Numbered from the stretch's first letter, positions 52,264 to 62,169 are shown. The stretch: 64,000 nucleotides of DNA from Nitrospira sp. (GCA_024998625.1 JACOEL010000004.1:62001-126000), one strand, 5' to 3'. The notes: generated from the sequence alone by a model not told the origin. Made by a program: numbers and translations.

Positions 52264-52716
52264 CTAGTACACCTTGTCGATAGTGATGTTTACGTCCTTC
52301 CCGCCCGGTAACGTCGGATTCTTCGGATAGCGCCCCTCCATGTCACCCGGTTGCGCCTGGCCGGCTTGGCCATCTCGATCCAGACGCGCAATCACATCCA
52401 CCATGCCCTTCAATTCGGTGCCCTGGACCATGACATCGGCACTCGTAATCTCAAACTGCACCGGAAATTTCGGCGCGTCGATCCGTTTGGCCGCAATGGG
52501 TCTCGGCGGTCCGGTTGGACGGCGCACGATGACGAACAGCACATCGGTTGGTTTGACTTGGTCGGCCAAGTTGGGCGCGATCTGTACCTGCCCGGCAATC
52601 GATCCGCCTCCCTGGTCCGGTTCCCCGATGTGGGCGATGCCGAAATAGGCCGCGACGGCCGCAATGCCGATGATCCCTCCGGCCATGGCCAGGGATCGTC
52701 CTGTATATCCAGCCAC
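52264..52716 (-). CDS. Periplasmic protein with CcmI/NrfG-type C-terminal domain
   Basis: A 150-residue protein with an N-terminal helix (MAGGIIGIAAVAAYFGIA) and a periplasmic domain: GSIAGQVQIAPNLADQVKP, then LFVIVRRPTGPPRPIAAKRI, and a GQAQPGDMEG segment. This resembles the C-terminal domain of the CcmI/CycH cytochrome c maturation proteins, but without the TPR part. The start is set at GTG 52716, which has AAGGAGACGATT upstream. A role in cytochrome c assembly is inferred from similarity only. Confidence 0.7.
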   Translation of the reverse strand: MAGYTGRSLAMAGGIIGIAAVAAYFGIAHIGEPDQGGGSIAGQVQIAPNLADQVKPTDVLFVIVRRPTGPPRPIAAKRIDAPKFPVQFEITSADVMVQGTELKGMVDVIARLDRDGQAGQAQPGDMEGRYPKNPTLPGGKDVNITIDKVY

Positions 52717-52890
52717 AATCGTCTCCTTTGTTGACTCGCGGTGAGCGCGACGGGCTCTCCCTTTGTCCAGCGGGCGCATTATACCCAGCTCATGCCACAA
52801 AGGGGAATGGCGGAGCGGGTTTACCCTGTCAAATCGGCTGTTGTATGATACGCCCTCACGTTGTTGTCGACTTGTTGGAGGATGATCTCA

Positions 52891-53544
52891 ATGGCTGCAA
52901 ATCCAGGGTTTCAAATTTCACTCGATGTGCGTGGCTGGCCGGTTCTGGTGATCGGTGGTGATGAGGAAGCGGCTGAGAAGGTGCAGCGGCTCTTAGAGGC
53001 AGGCGCGAAGGTGACGGTCATCAGTCCTACCCTGCATGAAGTGCTTCGTAAACTGGCGGCCTCGGCAAAGATCATTCATCGGGGACGGCATTTCCGCGCG
53101 AACGATCTGGAGAGCGTCATTCTGGTGTTGAACACGATGCGGGATGATCGCGAACTTTCCCATTCGCTCATGCGGTTGGCTCGTGAACAGAAATTTTTGA
53201 TCTGGTCCGTTGACCAGCCCGACGTGTCGAACGTGGTGATGCCAGCCGTCGTCAGCTCCGGTCATGTCCGTGTGGCGATCAGCTCAAGCGGGCAGGCGCC
53301 GGCGCTGTCAGGATTTATGAAGGAAGATCTCGAGCGTATTTTGGACAACGAGTTTGTGGCGTTCGTTGATTGGCTCGGACAGCTTCGCGAACAGGCCAAG
53401 GCTAACGAACCGGACGCGGAGAAACGGCGCGCGCTGTTGCGTGAGGCGCTGGATGGATTCCGACTCCTGGGAAAAGTGCAGTATCCGAAGGTGTGGCTGG
53501 ATCAACGGGCCACGGCTGCGTCAGGCGTGAAAGGTGAATCGTAA
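52891..53544 (+). CDS. Precorrin-2 dehydrogenase / sirohaem ferrochelatase N-terminal type
   Basis: A 217-residue protein with the CysG/Met8 NAD-binding fold: GWPVLVIGGDEEAAEKVQRL, LLEAGAKVTVISPT, and the substrate-site SNVVMPAVVSSGHVRVAISS. These oxidise precorrin-2 to sirohydrochlorin with NAD. The catalytic Asp region (SVDQPDVSN) is retained. ATG at 52891 follows TTGGAGGATG. It supplies sirohaem or haem d1-type precursors, in keeping with the haem and Rieske proteins nearby. Confidence 0.9.
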   Translation: MAANPGFQISLDVRGWPVLVIGGDEEAAEKVQRLLEAGAKVTVISPTLHEVLRKLAASAKIIHRGRHFRANDLESVILVLNTMRDDRELSHSLMRLAREQKFLIWSVDQPDVSNVVMPAVVSSGHVRVAISSSGQAPALSGFMKEDLERILDNEFVAFVDWLGQLREQAKANEPDAEKRRALLREALDGFRLLGKVQYPKVWLDQRATAASGVKGES

Positions 53545-53595
53545 GAGAGAGCCGCAAGCTGACCGTGGTCGGCTGACAGTCAGGAGTAATCGATT

Positions 53596-53904
53596 ATGGT
53601 GTTACTGGAATTCAGTATGTCGCCCCTAGGCAAAGGGGAGAGCGTCAGCAAGTACGTGTCACGCTCGTTGGATATTATCGACAAGAGCGGTGTGGACTAT
53701 CGGCTGAATCCGATGGGCACGGTGCTCGAAGGCGAATGGGACGAGGTCATGGCGGTGGTCAAGAAGTGCTATCTGCGCATGCGCAAAGACTGCAATCGCG
53801 TGTCTTGCAGCATCAAGATCGACTACCGGAAGGGACCGAAGGGGCGCTTGTCGAGCAAAGTGTCGAGTGTTGAATCACAGCTGAGGCGAAAGCTGAAGGT
53901 CTAA
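53596..53904 (+). CDS. MTH1187 / YkoF-like thiamine-binding protein (DUF77)
   Basis: A 102-residue ferredoxin-fold protein: LLEFSMSPLGKGESVSKYVS, then YRLNPMGTVLEGEWDEVMAV and RVSCSIKIDYRKGPKGRLS. It matches the MTH1187/DUF77 family, whose members form tetramers and bind a thiamine-like ligand. It follows the precorrin-2 dehydrogenase after 51 bases and may share its transcript. CAGGAGTAATCG precedes the ATG. Confidence 0.9.
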   Translation: MVLLEFSMSPLGKGESVSKYVSRSLDIIDKSGVDYRLNPMGTVLEGEWDEVMAVVKKCYLRMRKDCNRVSCSIKIDYRKGPKGRLSSKVSSVESQLRRKLKV

Positions 53905-53983
53905 CAGGCTGCGGAAAAATTCGATCGTTGTGCAGTACGCTACAATCAACTTATGTGCCGTGTCGGTATCACCATAATCCGCA

Positions 53984-54099
53984 GGATGTGCAAAAAGGCC
54001 GTCCAGCAAGGCCGCAGCGAGCGAAGAGGCAAATCGTGCCCGTGCGGTACGGTGAGCCGCGACGCGAGAACGCCGGTGGCGGACTTTTTTCGCATTCTG
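53984..54099 (-). repeat. Dispersed palindromic repeat, copy 6 (inverted orientation)
   Basis: GGATGTGCAAAAAGGCC followed by GTCCAGCAAGGCCGCAG is the reverse complement of the right arm of copies 3 and 4. The left arm is degraded but the GCGGACTTTTTTCGCATTCT edge is recognisable. Confidence 0.6.
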
Positions 54100-54111
54100 C
54101 TAAGGCGCGCG

Positions 54112-55533
54112 TCACGGGACTGTGATGTCCGCATGGGCGTCGTAGTGGAGTGTGCCATCGGTGTTGAATCGCACCGAGAGGCTGGCGGTCTGCACCGTCA
54201 GCGCCTCAAGAGACAACCGGCGAACCGTGCCGCGCAAGCGCCCTCCGGTCATGTTCCGGTTCAGTCCCTTCTCCAGCGCTTGTCGCATCAGGTCCAGCTC
54301 TTCTCGAATGGGGAGCACCAATCTTCCCGCCAATTCCTCCCGCAGGGGCTCGTGCAACCATTCTTCGGCCAGGTCTGTGGCCGGTGTACGTTCCTTGATC
54401 GTGTAGTCGACATCTCGAAAGAAGATCCGTCCTGCCGCTTCGTCGTACGCGGGTGTTCCCTTTAAACGGAGCGTGAGCGGGAGCAACCCCCTCAGGGTGA
54501 GTTCCACTCCCACTTGATTGCCCAGGGGGTACACTGTCGCGCCGACGATTTTGATCGTGCCGACGCCCAGCGACCATTCCTGCCCGACCACCGCTTCGCG
54601 CAGCCGTTGATTAGCTTCCTCGATGGGGACCTGGAGGGCGAAGGCGACGTGAAAGCCCTCGTCATGAAACTGAGACTGCAGGTCGGGGAGGGGAAGATGT
54701 CGTGACAAGGGCTTACTGCCTCGCACGACGGTCGGTTTGGCCGTGACGCCATACCCTGCGGCCGGTGTTCCTGACAGCGACTCGACTCCGGCCGGACCGA
54801 TGGCTTCAGGATTCAGTTGGAGCCAGAGCTCTTCCGCTTCGTCCAGCAACAGGGGTTCCTGCAGATCGTTCCAGATGTGAGTAACGGCGGGCTTCAGTGT
54901 CACGAGGGCGGCAGCCTTCCGATCTACGTTCGGCAGCATCCCTTGCAACTCACTTCGATAGACTTGGGCCATCAGAGGTGCTGTATCCACACCCTGTTCG
55001 GAAAGCAGGCAGGGTCGGTCCGATTCCACCGCAGTCACGCTGCTCGCAGGCAGCAGGGTATAGGCGCGGCCCTGGCTGAAGGTGGTTGCCAGCGTCACCG
55101 ATAACCGGCCTGTGCCGGTTGTGGCATCTTGTTGGCCGCAGTCGGCGATCTTCGTCACCGCGCCTTTGATCTGCTTCGCGTATTCCACGCCGAAGGGAAA
55201 GCTGGAGTGGGACAGCAGGCGACCTCCGGTCGTCGTCGAACTCTGCTCTCCCGGCCAGATCCGGTACTTCAGAAATCCGGTGCCTCCGCCCAGCGCCACC
55301 CAGTCTCGCTGGGTGTGTCGGTGTGCGGCGAGCGACTGGTGAATGTTCCCATACTGCTCGGCCAGGGTAGTCATCGGAATCGGGACATGCACCGTCATGC
55401 TGGAGGGTTGCATCTGCTGGTGCCGGGCTGTGTCGGCTCCTGCCGCTGCCGCGGGTGCTGTGGCGCAGAAGCTCAGAATGGCTGCAGAGATGCACATCAG
55501 GCTATTTCGATCGAACCGGCGTCGTCCGCCCAT
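54112..55533 (-). CDS. DUF4403 family exported protein
   Basis: A 473-residue protein with a signal peptide (about 12-31, ending ATAPAAAAG). It is made of tandem lipid-binding-like repeats; the visible parts include VPIPMTTLAEQYGNIHQSL near the start and GVGTIKIVGATVYPLGNQVG and YTIKERTPATDLAEEWLHEP in the second half, matching DUF4403. The function is unknown, but the fold suggests lipid binding in the periplasm. ATG at 55533 follows GAGGAT. It lies downstream of alr on the same strand. Confidence 0.85.
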   Translation of the reverse strand: MGGRRRFDRNSLMCISAAILSFCATAPAAAAGADTARHQQMQPSSMTVHVPIPMTTLAEQYGNIHQSLAAHRHTQRDWVALGGGTGFLKYRIWPGEQSSTTTGGRLLSHSSFPFGVEYAKQIKGAVTKIADCGQQDATTGTGRLSVTLATTFSQGRAYTLLPASSVTAVESDRPCLLSEQGVDTAPLMAQVYRSELQGMLPNVDRKAAALVTLKPAVTHIWNDLQEPLLLDEAEELWLQLNPEAIGPAGVESLSGTPAAGYGVTAKPTVVRGSKPLSRHLPLPDLQSQFHDEGFHVAFALQVPIEEANQRLREAVVGQEWSLGVGTIKIVGATVYPLGNQVGVELTLRGLLPLTLRLKGTPAYDEAAGRIFFRDVDYTIKERTPATDLAEEWLHEPLREELAGRLVLPIREELDLMRQALEKGLNRNMTGGRLRGTVRRLSLEALTVQTASLSVRFNTDGTLHYDAHADITVP

Positions 55534-55633
55534 CGTCTTATCCTCATGCTGGTGGCACAGTGGATGTCGATCACCGGCCTTGTTCAGTACTTCTCGCTCG
55601 ACTATGGGAGAATTAAAAACGGAAGGCAAGCGC

Positions 55634-56797
55634 TCAGGGATTTTGTGAGGATGTTTTGTTGTCTGATAGCAGCGGGAGATAGTGGCGTGACACGCGCTGG
55701 CCGATGGCGCAGAGCACTTCATAGGGAATAGTCTGTTGCCAGGTGGCAAGGTCGGCTGCGGTGATGCGCTCTTGCCCCTGCTGGCCGACGAGAATCGCTT
55801 CCTGCCCGATGTGCACGCCGGGCACGTCGGTCACATCGACCATTGTCATGTCCATGCAGACACGTCCGACCACCGGCACCCTTCGTCCGCCGATCAGCAC
55901 CATGCCACGATTCGACAGGAGACGATTGTAGCCGTCCGCATAGCCGACCGGGAGGACTGCGATCTTCGACCGCCGTGCGGCGATGAAGGTCCGGTTGTAG
56001 CTCACACTGTCGCCCGCTTGGATGTTGTGCAGGTGCGCGATCATCGCTTTCCAGCTGAGGATCGGTGTCAATTCAGGCGTGGCGGCTGCGTTCGACAAGG
56101 TATGGTAGCCATACAGCATGATGCCAGGCCGCACAAGGGAATAGAGGCTTGCGGGATATTTGATGATCCCCGCGCTGTTGGCGGCGTGCGTTAGGGGGCA
56201 AGACCGTCCGCTTTGGTGCAAGGTGTCCAGCGTCTGCTGGAACTCCGCGAGCTGTTTCTCGGTGTGCGTGGTCTCGGTATTGTCCGCATCAGCCAGGTGG
56301 GTCATGAGGCCTTCGAGCCGTAGCGTGGCACGAAAGGCCGGCATGGCGATGAGATTCGGCATCTCGTGGGGGAGGATGCCAAGGCGACCCATACCGGTCT
56401 CGATTTTGACATGCACGGAGTAGGGCGCGGCATCGGGCAGGACGGCCGCGGCAAAGGCTTGCACCATGTCGGCTCGATAGAGCACGGGGGTCAGACGATG
56501 CGCGATCAGGTCGGGAAACTGTGCCGGGGCGGTCGGACCCATAACTAAAATGGCATCATGAATGTCTGCTTGACGCAACGCGATGCCTTCGTCCACCGTG
56601 GCCACACCGAACCGGTGAACGGCCAGTCGCTGCAGCGTGCGTGTGACTTCGAGGGCACCATGGCCATAGGCATTTGCCTTGACAACGGCTAGCACCTCGG
56701 AACGCGGCGCAAGACGACGCACCTGGGCGAGATTCTGCGCGAGGGCATTCAGATCGACTGAGACGGAGGTTGGGGGGAACTGAGACGGCGTGTACAC
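55634..56797 (-). CDS. alr: Alanine racemase
   Basis: A 387-residue PLP enzyme. The PLP-lysine is Lys40 in VLAVVKANAYGHGALEV; the catalytic Tyr lies in DSVSYNRTFIA; and MDMTMVDVTDV is the C-terminal domain signature. It interconverts L- and D-alanine for peptidoglycan. It is the last gene of a minus-strand group with frr, pyrH, tsf and rpsB, 26 bases after frr. Confidence 0.96.
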   Translation of the reverse strand: MYTPSQFPPTSVSVDLNALAQNLAQVRRLAPRSEVLAVVKANAYGHGALEVTRTLQRLAVHRFGVATVDEGIALRQADIHDAILVMGPTAPAQFPDLIAHRLTPVLYRADMVQAFAAAVLPDAAPYSVHVKIETGMGRLGILPHEMPNLIAMPAFRATLRLEGLMTHLADADNTETTHTEKQLAEFQQTLDTLHQSGRSCPLTHAANSAGIIKYPASLYSLVRPGIMLYGYHTLSNAAATPELTPILSWKAMIAHLHNIQAGDSVSYNRTFIAARRSKIAVLPVGYADGYNRLLSNRGMVLIGGRRVPVVGRVCMDMTMVDVTDVPGVHIGQEAILVGQQGQERITAADLATWQQTIPYEVLCAIGQRVSRHYLPLLSDNKTSSQNP

Positions 56798-56823
56798 GCA
56801 GCTTGTGGTGGCAGAATAGGGCG

Positions 56824-57387
56824 CTAGACTTCCAGGATCTCGCCTTCTTTTTTCTTCATCACGTCGTCGATTTTCTGCACGTATTGGTCGGTCAGTTTTT
56901 GAATTTCAGCTTCCGACTTGCGTAGTTCATCTTCGGTCAGCTTTGTGTCTTTCTGCAGCTTCTTGAGTTCTTCGTTGCCATCCCGACGAAAGCCTCGAAT
57001 CTGCACCTTCACTTCCTCGCCGTGTTTCTTGCAGACCTTGATGAGTTCTTTCCGGCGCTCCTCGGTAAGTGGTGGAAGGGGAATCCGGATGAGCTTGCCG
57101 TCGTTCGACGGCGTCAAGCCGAGGTCCGAGGTTTGGATGGCTTTTTCGATTTCCCTGATGAGGTTCTGTTCCCATGGCTGAATCGTGATGAGCCGGGCTT
57201 CGGGGGTGGCGACGTTGGCGACTTGTTTGAGCGGTGTCATGGTTCCGTAATAGTCGACTTTGATGCCGTCTACTAATGCCACAGATGCGCGACCGGTACG
57301 CAGTCCGGCCAGATCTCGTTTCAAATGTTCGATCGCGTGGTCCATCTTTTCGGTTACGCGTTGTTTCACTTCTTGCGCCGTGGACAT
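56824..57387 (-). CDS. frr: Ribosome recycling factor
   Basis: A 187-residue, three-helix-bundle protein: MDHAIEHLKRDLAGLRTGRA, then YGTMTPLKQVANVATPEARL, DLGLTPSNDGKLIRIPLPPL, and the C-terminal EAEIQKLTDQYVQKIDDVMK. It splits post-termination ribosomes with EF-G. Length and spacing from pyrH (11 bases) are as usual for this operon. Confidence 0.97.
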   Translation of the reverse strand: MSTAQEVKQRVTEKMDHAIEHLKRDLAGLRTGRASVALVDGIKVDYYGTMTPLKQVANVATPEARLITIQPWEQNLIREIEKAIQTSDLGLTPSNDGKLIRIPLPPLTEERRKELIKVCKKHGEEVKVQIRGFRRDGNEELKKLQKDTKLTEDELRKSEAEIQKLTDQYVQKIDDVMKKKEGEILEV

Positions 57388-57398
57388 CAGCCTCTCCC

Positions 57399-58124
57399 TT
57401 AGCGACTTTCTACGGTGACCAGGGTCCCGATAGATTCGCCCTGGACGACACGTTTAAAGTTTCCCTTCTCTTTCAAATTGAAGACGATCAATGGCAACCG
57501 GTTGTCCATGCACAAGCTGATGGCCGTCGAGTCCATCACCTTGAGGTTCTGGGTGAGAATCGACAGGAACGGAATCTCTGCATACTTCTTGGCTTGTGGA
57601 TTCTTGACCGGATCGCTGTCGTAAATGCCGTCGACCTTGGTGCCCTTCATGATGACCTGGGCGCCGATTTCCATCGCGCGCAGTGATGCCGCGGTATCGG
57701 TGGAGAAATAGGGATTTCCCGTGCCCCCGGCGAAGATCACCACGCGCTTTTTTTCCAGGTGTCGGATGGCACGGCGGCGAATGTAGCCTTCGGCCAGCTG
57801 CCGCATCTCGATTGCCGACTGGACACGGGTGCTGACGCCTTTGCCTTCCAGCGCATTCTGGAGGGCGAGCGCATTCAACACCGTGGCCAGCATACCCATA
57901 TAGTCGGCGGATGCCCGCTCCATGCCGCGAGCACTGGCGGCCAGACCGCGGAAGATATTGCCGCCGCCGATGACAACGGCCACTTCGACGTCCATCGCGA
58001 CGACGTCGGCAATTTCTTCTGCCAGCCCTTCGAGAATCGAGGGTTGAACCCCATAGCCCTGCTCACCGGCCAGCATTTCTCCGCTGACTTTCAGCAGGAT
58101 GCGGCGGTAGTGGGCAGAAGTCAT
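57399..58124 (-). CDS. pyrH: UMP kinase
   Basis: A 241-residue amino-acid-kinase-fold enzyme phosphorylating UMP to [56 protein letters not shown], and [22 protein letters not shown] at 58124 overlaps the tsf stop by four bases, so the two are translationally coupled. Confidence 0.97.
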   Translation of the reverse strand: MTSAHYRRILLKVSGEMLAGEQGYGVQPSILEGLAEEIADVVAMDVEVAVVIGGGNIFRGLAASARGMERASADYMGMLATVLNALALQNALEGKGVSTRVQSAIEMRQLAEGYIRRRAIRHLEKKRVVIFAGGTGNPYFSTDTAASLRAMEIGAQVIMKGTKVDGIYDSDPVKNPQAKKYAEIPFLSILTQNLKVMDSTAISLCMDNRLPLIVFNLKEKGNFKRVVQGESIGTLVTVESR

Positions 58125-58717
58125 GCTTGGCCTAGTTGGAATCGTGTGAACCGGCGGATGTTCATGTTCTCGCCGATTTTGGCGATTTGTTGCGCCAGCA
58201 GATCCTTGATGACGACGGACGGATCCTTGATGAAGGCCTGCTCAAGCAAGCAATTTTCCTGGTAGAACTTCTCGAGCTTGCCTTCGATGATTTTCGGCCA
58301 GGCGGCCGGTGGCTTGCCGAGTTCCTTGGCTTGCCCTTCGTAGATGCTGCGCTCTTTCGCGACGACGTCCTCGGCAATCTCTTCGCGTCGGACATAGGAC
58401 GGACTGGCGGCCGCCACCTGCAGCGCCAGATCGTTCACAAATGCTTTGAACTGCTCATTCCGCGCCACGAAGTCGGTTTCACAATTGACTTCGATGAGCA
58501 CGCCGATTTTTCCACCGGCATGGATGTAGGCGTGAATCAGTCCTTGGTTGGTTTCGCGACCGGCCTTTTTCTGGGCCGCCGCCAACCCCTTCTGCCGAAG
58601 GTAATCGATCGCTTTGTCGATGCTGTTTCCATTCTCGGTCAGGGCCTTCTGGCAATCCAAAATGCCGGCGCCTGTTTTTTCACGTAACTCTTTGACGAGC
58701 TCACTCAAACTTGCCAT
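58121..58717 (-). CDS. tsf: Elongation factor Ts
   Basis: A 198-residue EF-Ts, shorter than the E. coli protein (about 280): the UBA-like start [20 protein letters not shown], the [20 protein letters not shown] core, and a single dimerisation region follow. It exchanges GDP on EF-Tu. Short EF-Ts forms occur in several phyla and thermophile relatives. Its 3' end overlaps pyrH by four bases; rpsB is 51 bases upstream. Confidence 0.95.
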   Translation of the reverse strand: MASLSELVKELREKTGAGILDCQKALTENGNSIDKAIDYLRQKGLAAAQKKAGRETNQGLIHAYIHAGGKIGVLIEVNCETDFVARNEQFKAFVNDLALQVAAASPSYVRREEIAEDVVAKERSIYEGQAKELGKPPAAWPKIIEGKLEKFYQENCLLEQAFIKDPSVVIKDLLAQQIAKIGENMNIRRFTRFQLGQA

Positions 58718-58768
58718 GGGTTCCTCAGTTGGTCGAATAGAACAATGCCATCATGCGAGAGGCGGTAG

Positions 58769-59542
58769 TTAGGAGGCGGACACGCCGGCCAAATTTGCCG
58801 CCGGCTTGGCGCCGCCACCGGCTGGTGCCGATGCGAACTCTGTTTCTTCCTGCTGCGCCCGGAGATGCGCGCCTTCGAGACATGCATCCGCGATTCGTGA
58901 AATAATCAGCTTGATGGAACGGATCGCGTCATCGTTGCCCGGGATGGGATATTGAATGTGATCGGGATCGCAGTTCGAATCGACGATGGCAATGACCGGA
59001 ATTTCCAACCGGCTGGCCTCGAGAATCGCAATGTGTTCAATGCGGGTATCCAGGATGAACACTGCACCGGGCAGGGCGCGCATGTTACGAATGCCCGACA
59101 GGTTCTTCTGCAGCTTGACGACTTCCTTCTGCATCTGGCCGAGCTCTTTTTTGGTATGCCCCTGGTGCGTCGGATCAGCGAGGGTCGTTTCCATCTTTTT
59201 CATTTTATCGATGCTTCGACGAATGGTCTGGAAGTTGGTCAGCATGCCGCCCAACCAGCGTTGGTTGATGTAGAACTGGTTGGCCCGCTTGGCCTCTTCC
59301 TCTAAAATCTCCGCCGCTTGGCGTTTGGTTCCGACGAACAAGACGGAGTCACCGGCCGCCACGGTGTCGCGCGCGAAGGCATAGGCCTGTTCCATGCGTT
59401 CGACGGTCTGTTGAAGGTCGATAATGTAGACGCCGTTTCGTTCCCCGAACAGGAATCGCTTCATCTTGGGGTTCCAACGATTCGTCTGGTGTCCGAAGTG
59501 GACGCCCGCTTCCAGTAATTCCTTAATCGCAACTACTCCCAT
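58769..59542 (-). CDS. rpsB: 30S ribosomal protein S2
   Basis: A 257-residue S2: [40 protein letters not shown], then [19 protein letters not shown] and [20 protein letters not shown]. It is the first gene of the rpsB-tsf-pyrH-frr-alr run. The leader (59543-59700) holds a short hairpin AGGGGG/CCCCCT at 59594-59609, which might be an autoregulatory site; evidence for that is weak. The C-terminal 20 residues ([17 protein letters not shown]) are an Ala/Gly tail. Confidence 0.97.
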   Translation of the reverse strand: MGVVAIKELLEAGVHFGHQTNRWNPKMKRFLFGERNGVYIIDLQQTVERMEQAYAFARDTVAAGDSVLFVGTKRQAAEILEEEAKRANQFYINQRWLGGMLTNFQTIRRSIDKMKKMETTLADPTHQGHTKKELGQMQKEVVKLQKNLSGIRNMRALPGAVFILDTRIEHIAILEASRLEIPVIAIVDSNCDPDHIQYPIPGNDDAIRSIKLIISRIADACLEGAHLRAQQEETEFASAPAGGGAKPAANLAGVSAS

Positions 59543-59771
59543 ACCTTCACCTCCCTCCGAAGCCTGCAGAGCGCCTGGCGAACGCCAACGACGAGGGGGA
59601 GATCCCCCTTATTCTCAGGCTGCGCAGCGTGCGCATCACGCTGGTGTGGATTTAAATAAGACGTCCCTGATTTTGGATGCGAAAATGTGAACGATGGGAC
59701 GGACCATTCACTGCACGAAAACGTCCGAACGCTAGCATAATCCCCGGTATTTTGCAACCGCGCGAGGCAGC

Positions 59772-60983
59772 TTATGACCGGTAACTCGCGTTGATCCGCA
59801 CGTACTCGTAGGACAAATCGGTCGTCCACATGTGCGCTCCGGCTTTGCCCTGTGCGAGGTCGACAAGAATCGTAAACTCCTTCGTCCGGAAGACCTTGGT
59901 CAGCTTCTGCTCGGCGACGCGGCCCAGTCCTTGACCGTTCCGGACCATCGGGACATCCCCGAATTGTAGGCTGACCCGGCTGGGATCGATGGGTACCCCT
60001 GCGCGTCCGAGGGCCGCCATCACACGCCCCCAGTTGGCGTCACCGCCAAAGAGCGCGGTCTTCACCAGGTTGGATGTGGCGATCGTCTGGGCGATTTGTT
60101 TGGCTGCCGTTGTGGACCGAGCGCCTGTGACTTCCACCCGAACGACCTTGGTCACGCCTTCGCCGTCCCAACAAATTTTTAACGCCAGTGTGCGGCAGAC
60201 CAGTTCGACCATGGCGCAGAACCGTCGAAAGTCTTCAGAGCCCGGCTTGAGTGTCTGATTGCCGGCCATTCCGTTCGCAAGGCAGAGGACCGTATCGTTT
60301 GTGCTTGTGTCGCCATCGACCGTAATGCAGTTGAACGATCGATCGACCGCCTGGCTCAGGGCTGCCTGGAGCGCGGTCCGGCTGATGAGCGCGTCGGTCG
60401 TGAGATAGCCCAGCATAGTGGCCATGTTGGGATGGATCATGCCGGAGCCCTTGGCCATTCCTCCGACCGTCACCATCCGTCCTCCGAGTCTGGCGCGCAC
60501 CGCCACCTGTTTGGGCTTAAGGTCTGTGGTCATAATGGCCTGGGCCGCTTCGTTTCCGCCTCTCCGCGTGACACGGGCAAGCAGGGTCGGGATGGCCTGC
60601 TTGATGCAGTCGATCGGGAGGGGTTGGCCGATCACCCCGGTTGATCCGATGAAGATAGTATGCGGTGGACAGTCGAGGGCCGTGGCTGCCAGCTGCGCCA
60701 TCTCCTTGGCCACTCGCATTCCGTCAGGTCCGGTGCAGGCATTGGCATTCCCGCTGTTGACGAGGATGGCCCGGCCGAGGCCCTTCTTCAGATGTAAACG
60801 ATCGAGCACAACCGGAGCAGCCACGACCCGATTGGTGGTGAATACGCCGGCGACAGGTCCCTCCTGTTCGGAGACCAGTAGGGCCAAGTCGAGTTGTTTC
60901 TTCTGCTTTTTCTTGATGCCGCAATACATCCCGGCGGCCCGAAAGCCGATCGGTGCAGTGACGCCTCCAGTGATGGTCTTCAT
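59772..60983 (-). CDS. argJ: Bifunctional ornithine acetyltransferase / N-acetylglutamate synthase
   Basis: A 403-residue ArgJ: GIKKKQKKQLDLALLVSEQE near the start, AILVNSGNANACTGPDGMR, and the autocleavage site ATMLGYLTTDALI in which the conserved Thr becomes the N-terminus of the beta subunit; VDGDTSTNDTVLC follows. It transfers acetyl from acetylornithine to glutamate in arginine synthesis. Start at 60983 (MKTITGGV), excluding an 18-codon upstream extension. It lies 55 bases after argC. Confidence 0.96.
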   Translation of the reverse strand: MKTITGGVTAPIGFRAAGMYCGIKKKQKKQLDLALLVSEQEGPVAGVFTTNRVVAAPVVLDRLHLKKGLGRAILVNSGNANACTGPDGMRVAKEMAQLAATALDCPPHTIFIGSTGVIGQPLPIDCIKQAIPTLLARVTRRGGNEAAQAIMTTDLKPKQVAVRARLGGRMVTVGGMAKGSGMIHPNMATMLGYLTTDALISRTALQAALSQAVDRSFNCITVDGDTSTNDTVLCLANGMAGNQTLKPGSEDFRRFCAMVELVCRTLALKICWDGEGVTKVVRVEVTGARSTTAAKQIAQTIATSNLVKTALFGGDANWGRVMAALGRAGVPIDPSRVSLQFGDVPMVRNGQGLGRVAEQKLTKVFRTKEFTILVDLAQGKAGAHMWTTDLSYEYVRINASYRS

Positions 60984-61038
60984 AGTGATCCTGTATGATG
61001 GGAAATGGTCCGTAGCGCGGAGTCGCCCGGGACTCAAA

Positions 61039-62112
61039 TTATGGATAGATACCCGGCGCTACCAGGCCCGTCTCTTCCGGATAGCCGAGCATGAGATTCA
61101 TGGCCTGAATCGCTTGCCCCGCTGCTCCCTTGATCAGGTTGTCGATGGCCGACACGGTCACGACCCAACCGGCTCGCATGTCGGTGTGGACGGCGAGATC
61201 GCAATAGTTGGCGCCTCGCACATGTCGGGGATTCGGCATCGCGCCTTCGAGCAGGCGCACGAATCGTTCTCCCTTGTAGAAGTCCCGGTAGAGCGCCCGT
61301 AGCTCGACGACATCGAGCCTGCCCTTCATCCGCGCGTAGGCAGTGCTCAAGATGCCTCGATTCATTGGGACCAGGTGCGGTGTGAAGGCAATGGTGACAC
61401 GCGAGTTGTGTCCTCCGTCAGCTTGTCCGCGCATTCCTGCCAGTTCGGTCAGTTCCTGTTCAATTTCCGGGATGTGTCGATGCTGGCCGATCTTGTAGGG
61501 CTCCAGTGACTCGTGTGCTTCGGGAAAGTGGTAGGGGAGAGCCGGGCTTCTTCCTGCGCCGGATACGCCCGACTTTGCATCAATCACGATCGTGTCCGGC
61601 ACGATGAGGCTATGAGCGATCAACGGCGCCAGTTGAAGAATCGCGGCGGTTGGATAGCAGCCGGGGGAGGCGACGAGTCGGGCCTGTGCGATGGCGGATC
61701 GATGCAGTTCCGGCAGGCCATAGACGGCATTTCCGATCAGGTCGGGATGCGCGTGTGTGGCCTGATACCAGGTTTCATAGGTACGAGGGTCTTTGAGTCT
61801 GAAGTCTGCGCTCAGGTCGATCACGCGTTTACCGGCCTTCATGCAACTCGCTACCGGGCCCATGGATTTTGTATGGGGAAGGGCAAGGAAGAGCACATCG
61901 GCGCGTTCTGCCAGGGCCTCAGGCGCCAGAGCTTCGAAGGTCAGCGACACGATGCCCTGCAAATGGGGATACACGCTGGAGACGGGGGTTCCGGCCGACT
62001 TCTCGGAAGTCACCGCAGTCAGTTGAACGTTGGGGTGTTGCGACAGCAGCCGCAGCAACTCCGCTCCGGTGTATCCACTGCCCCCTGCCACTGCTACTTG
62101 TACCGACGTCAT
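61039..62112 (-). CDS. argC: N-acetyl-gamma-glutamyl-phosphate reductase
   Basis: A 357-residue ArgC: VAVAGGSGYTGAELLRLLSQ (NAD(P) loop), DLSADFRLKDPRTYETWY, and the catalytic Cys in VASPGCYPTAAILQLAPLI, with GVSGAGRSP downstream. It reduces acetylglutamyl phosphate in arginine synthesis and is followed by argJ, forming an argCJ pair transcribed on the minus strand. The rplM-rpsI terminator separates it from those genes. Confidence 0.97.
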   Translation of the reverse strand: MTSVQVAVAGGSGYTGAELLRLLSQHPNVQLTAVTSEKSAGTPVSSVYPHLQGIVSLTFEALAPEALAERADVLFLALPHTKSMGPVASCMKAGKRVIDLSADFRLKDPRTYETWYQATHAHPDLIGNAVYGLPELHRSAIAQARLVASPGCYPTAAILQLAPLIAHSLIVPDTIVIDAKSGVSGAGRSPALPYHFPEAHESLEPYKIGQHRHIPEIEQELTELAGMRGQADGGHNSRVTIAFTPHLVPMNRGILSTAYARMKGRLDVVELRALYRDFYKGERFVRLLEGAMPNPRHVRGANYCDLAVHTDMRAGWVVTVSAIDNLIKGAAGQAIQAMNLMLGYPEETGLVAPGIYP

Positions 62113-62169
62113 GTCACGCCTCCCGGCCTATCGCGAGTTGTTGCTCAATCAGTTGATCGCACCCATAAA

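Noticed and set aside
60418-61302. 294-codon antisense frame over argJ/argC
   Set aside because: Conserved argJ and argC occupy the region; the frame is a composition artefact.
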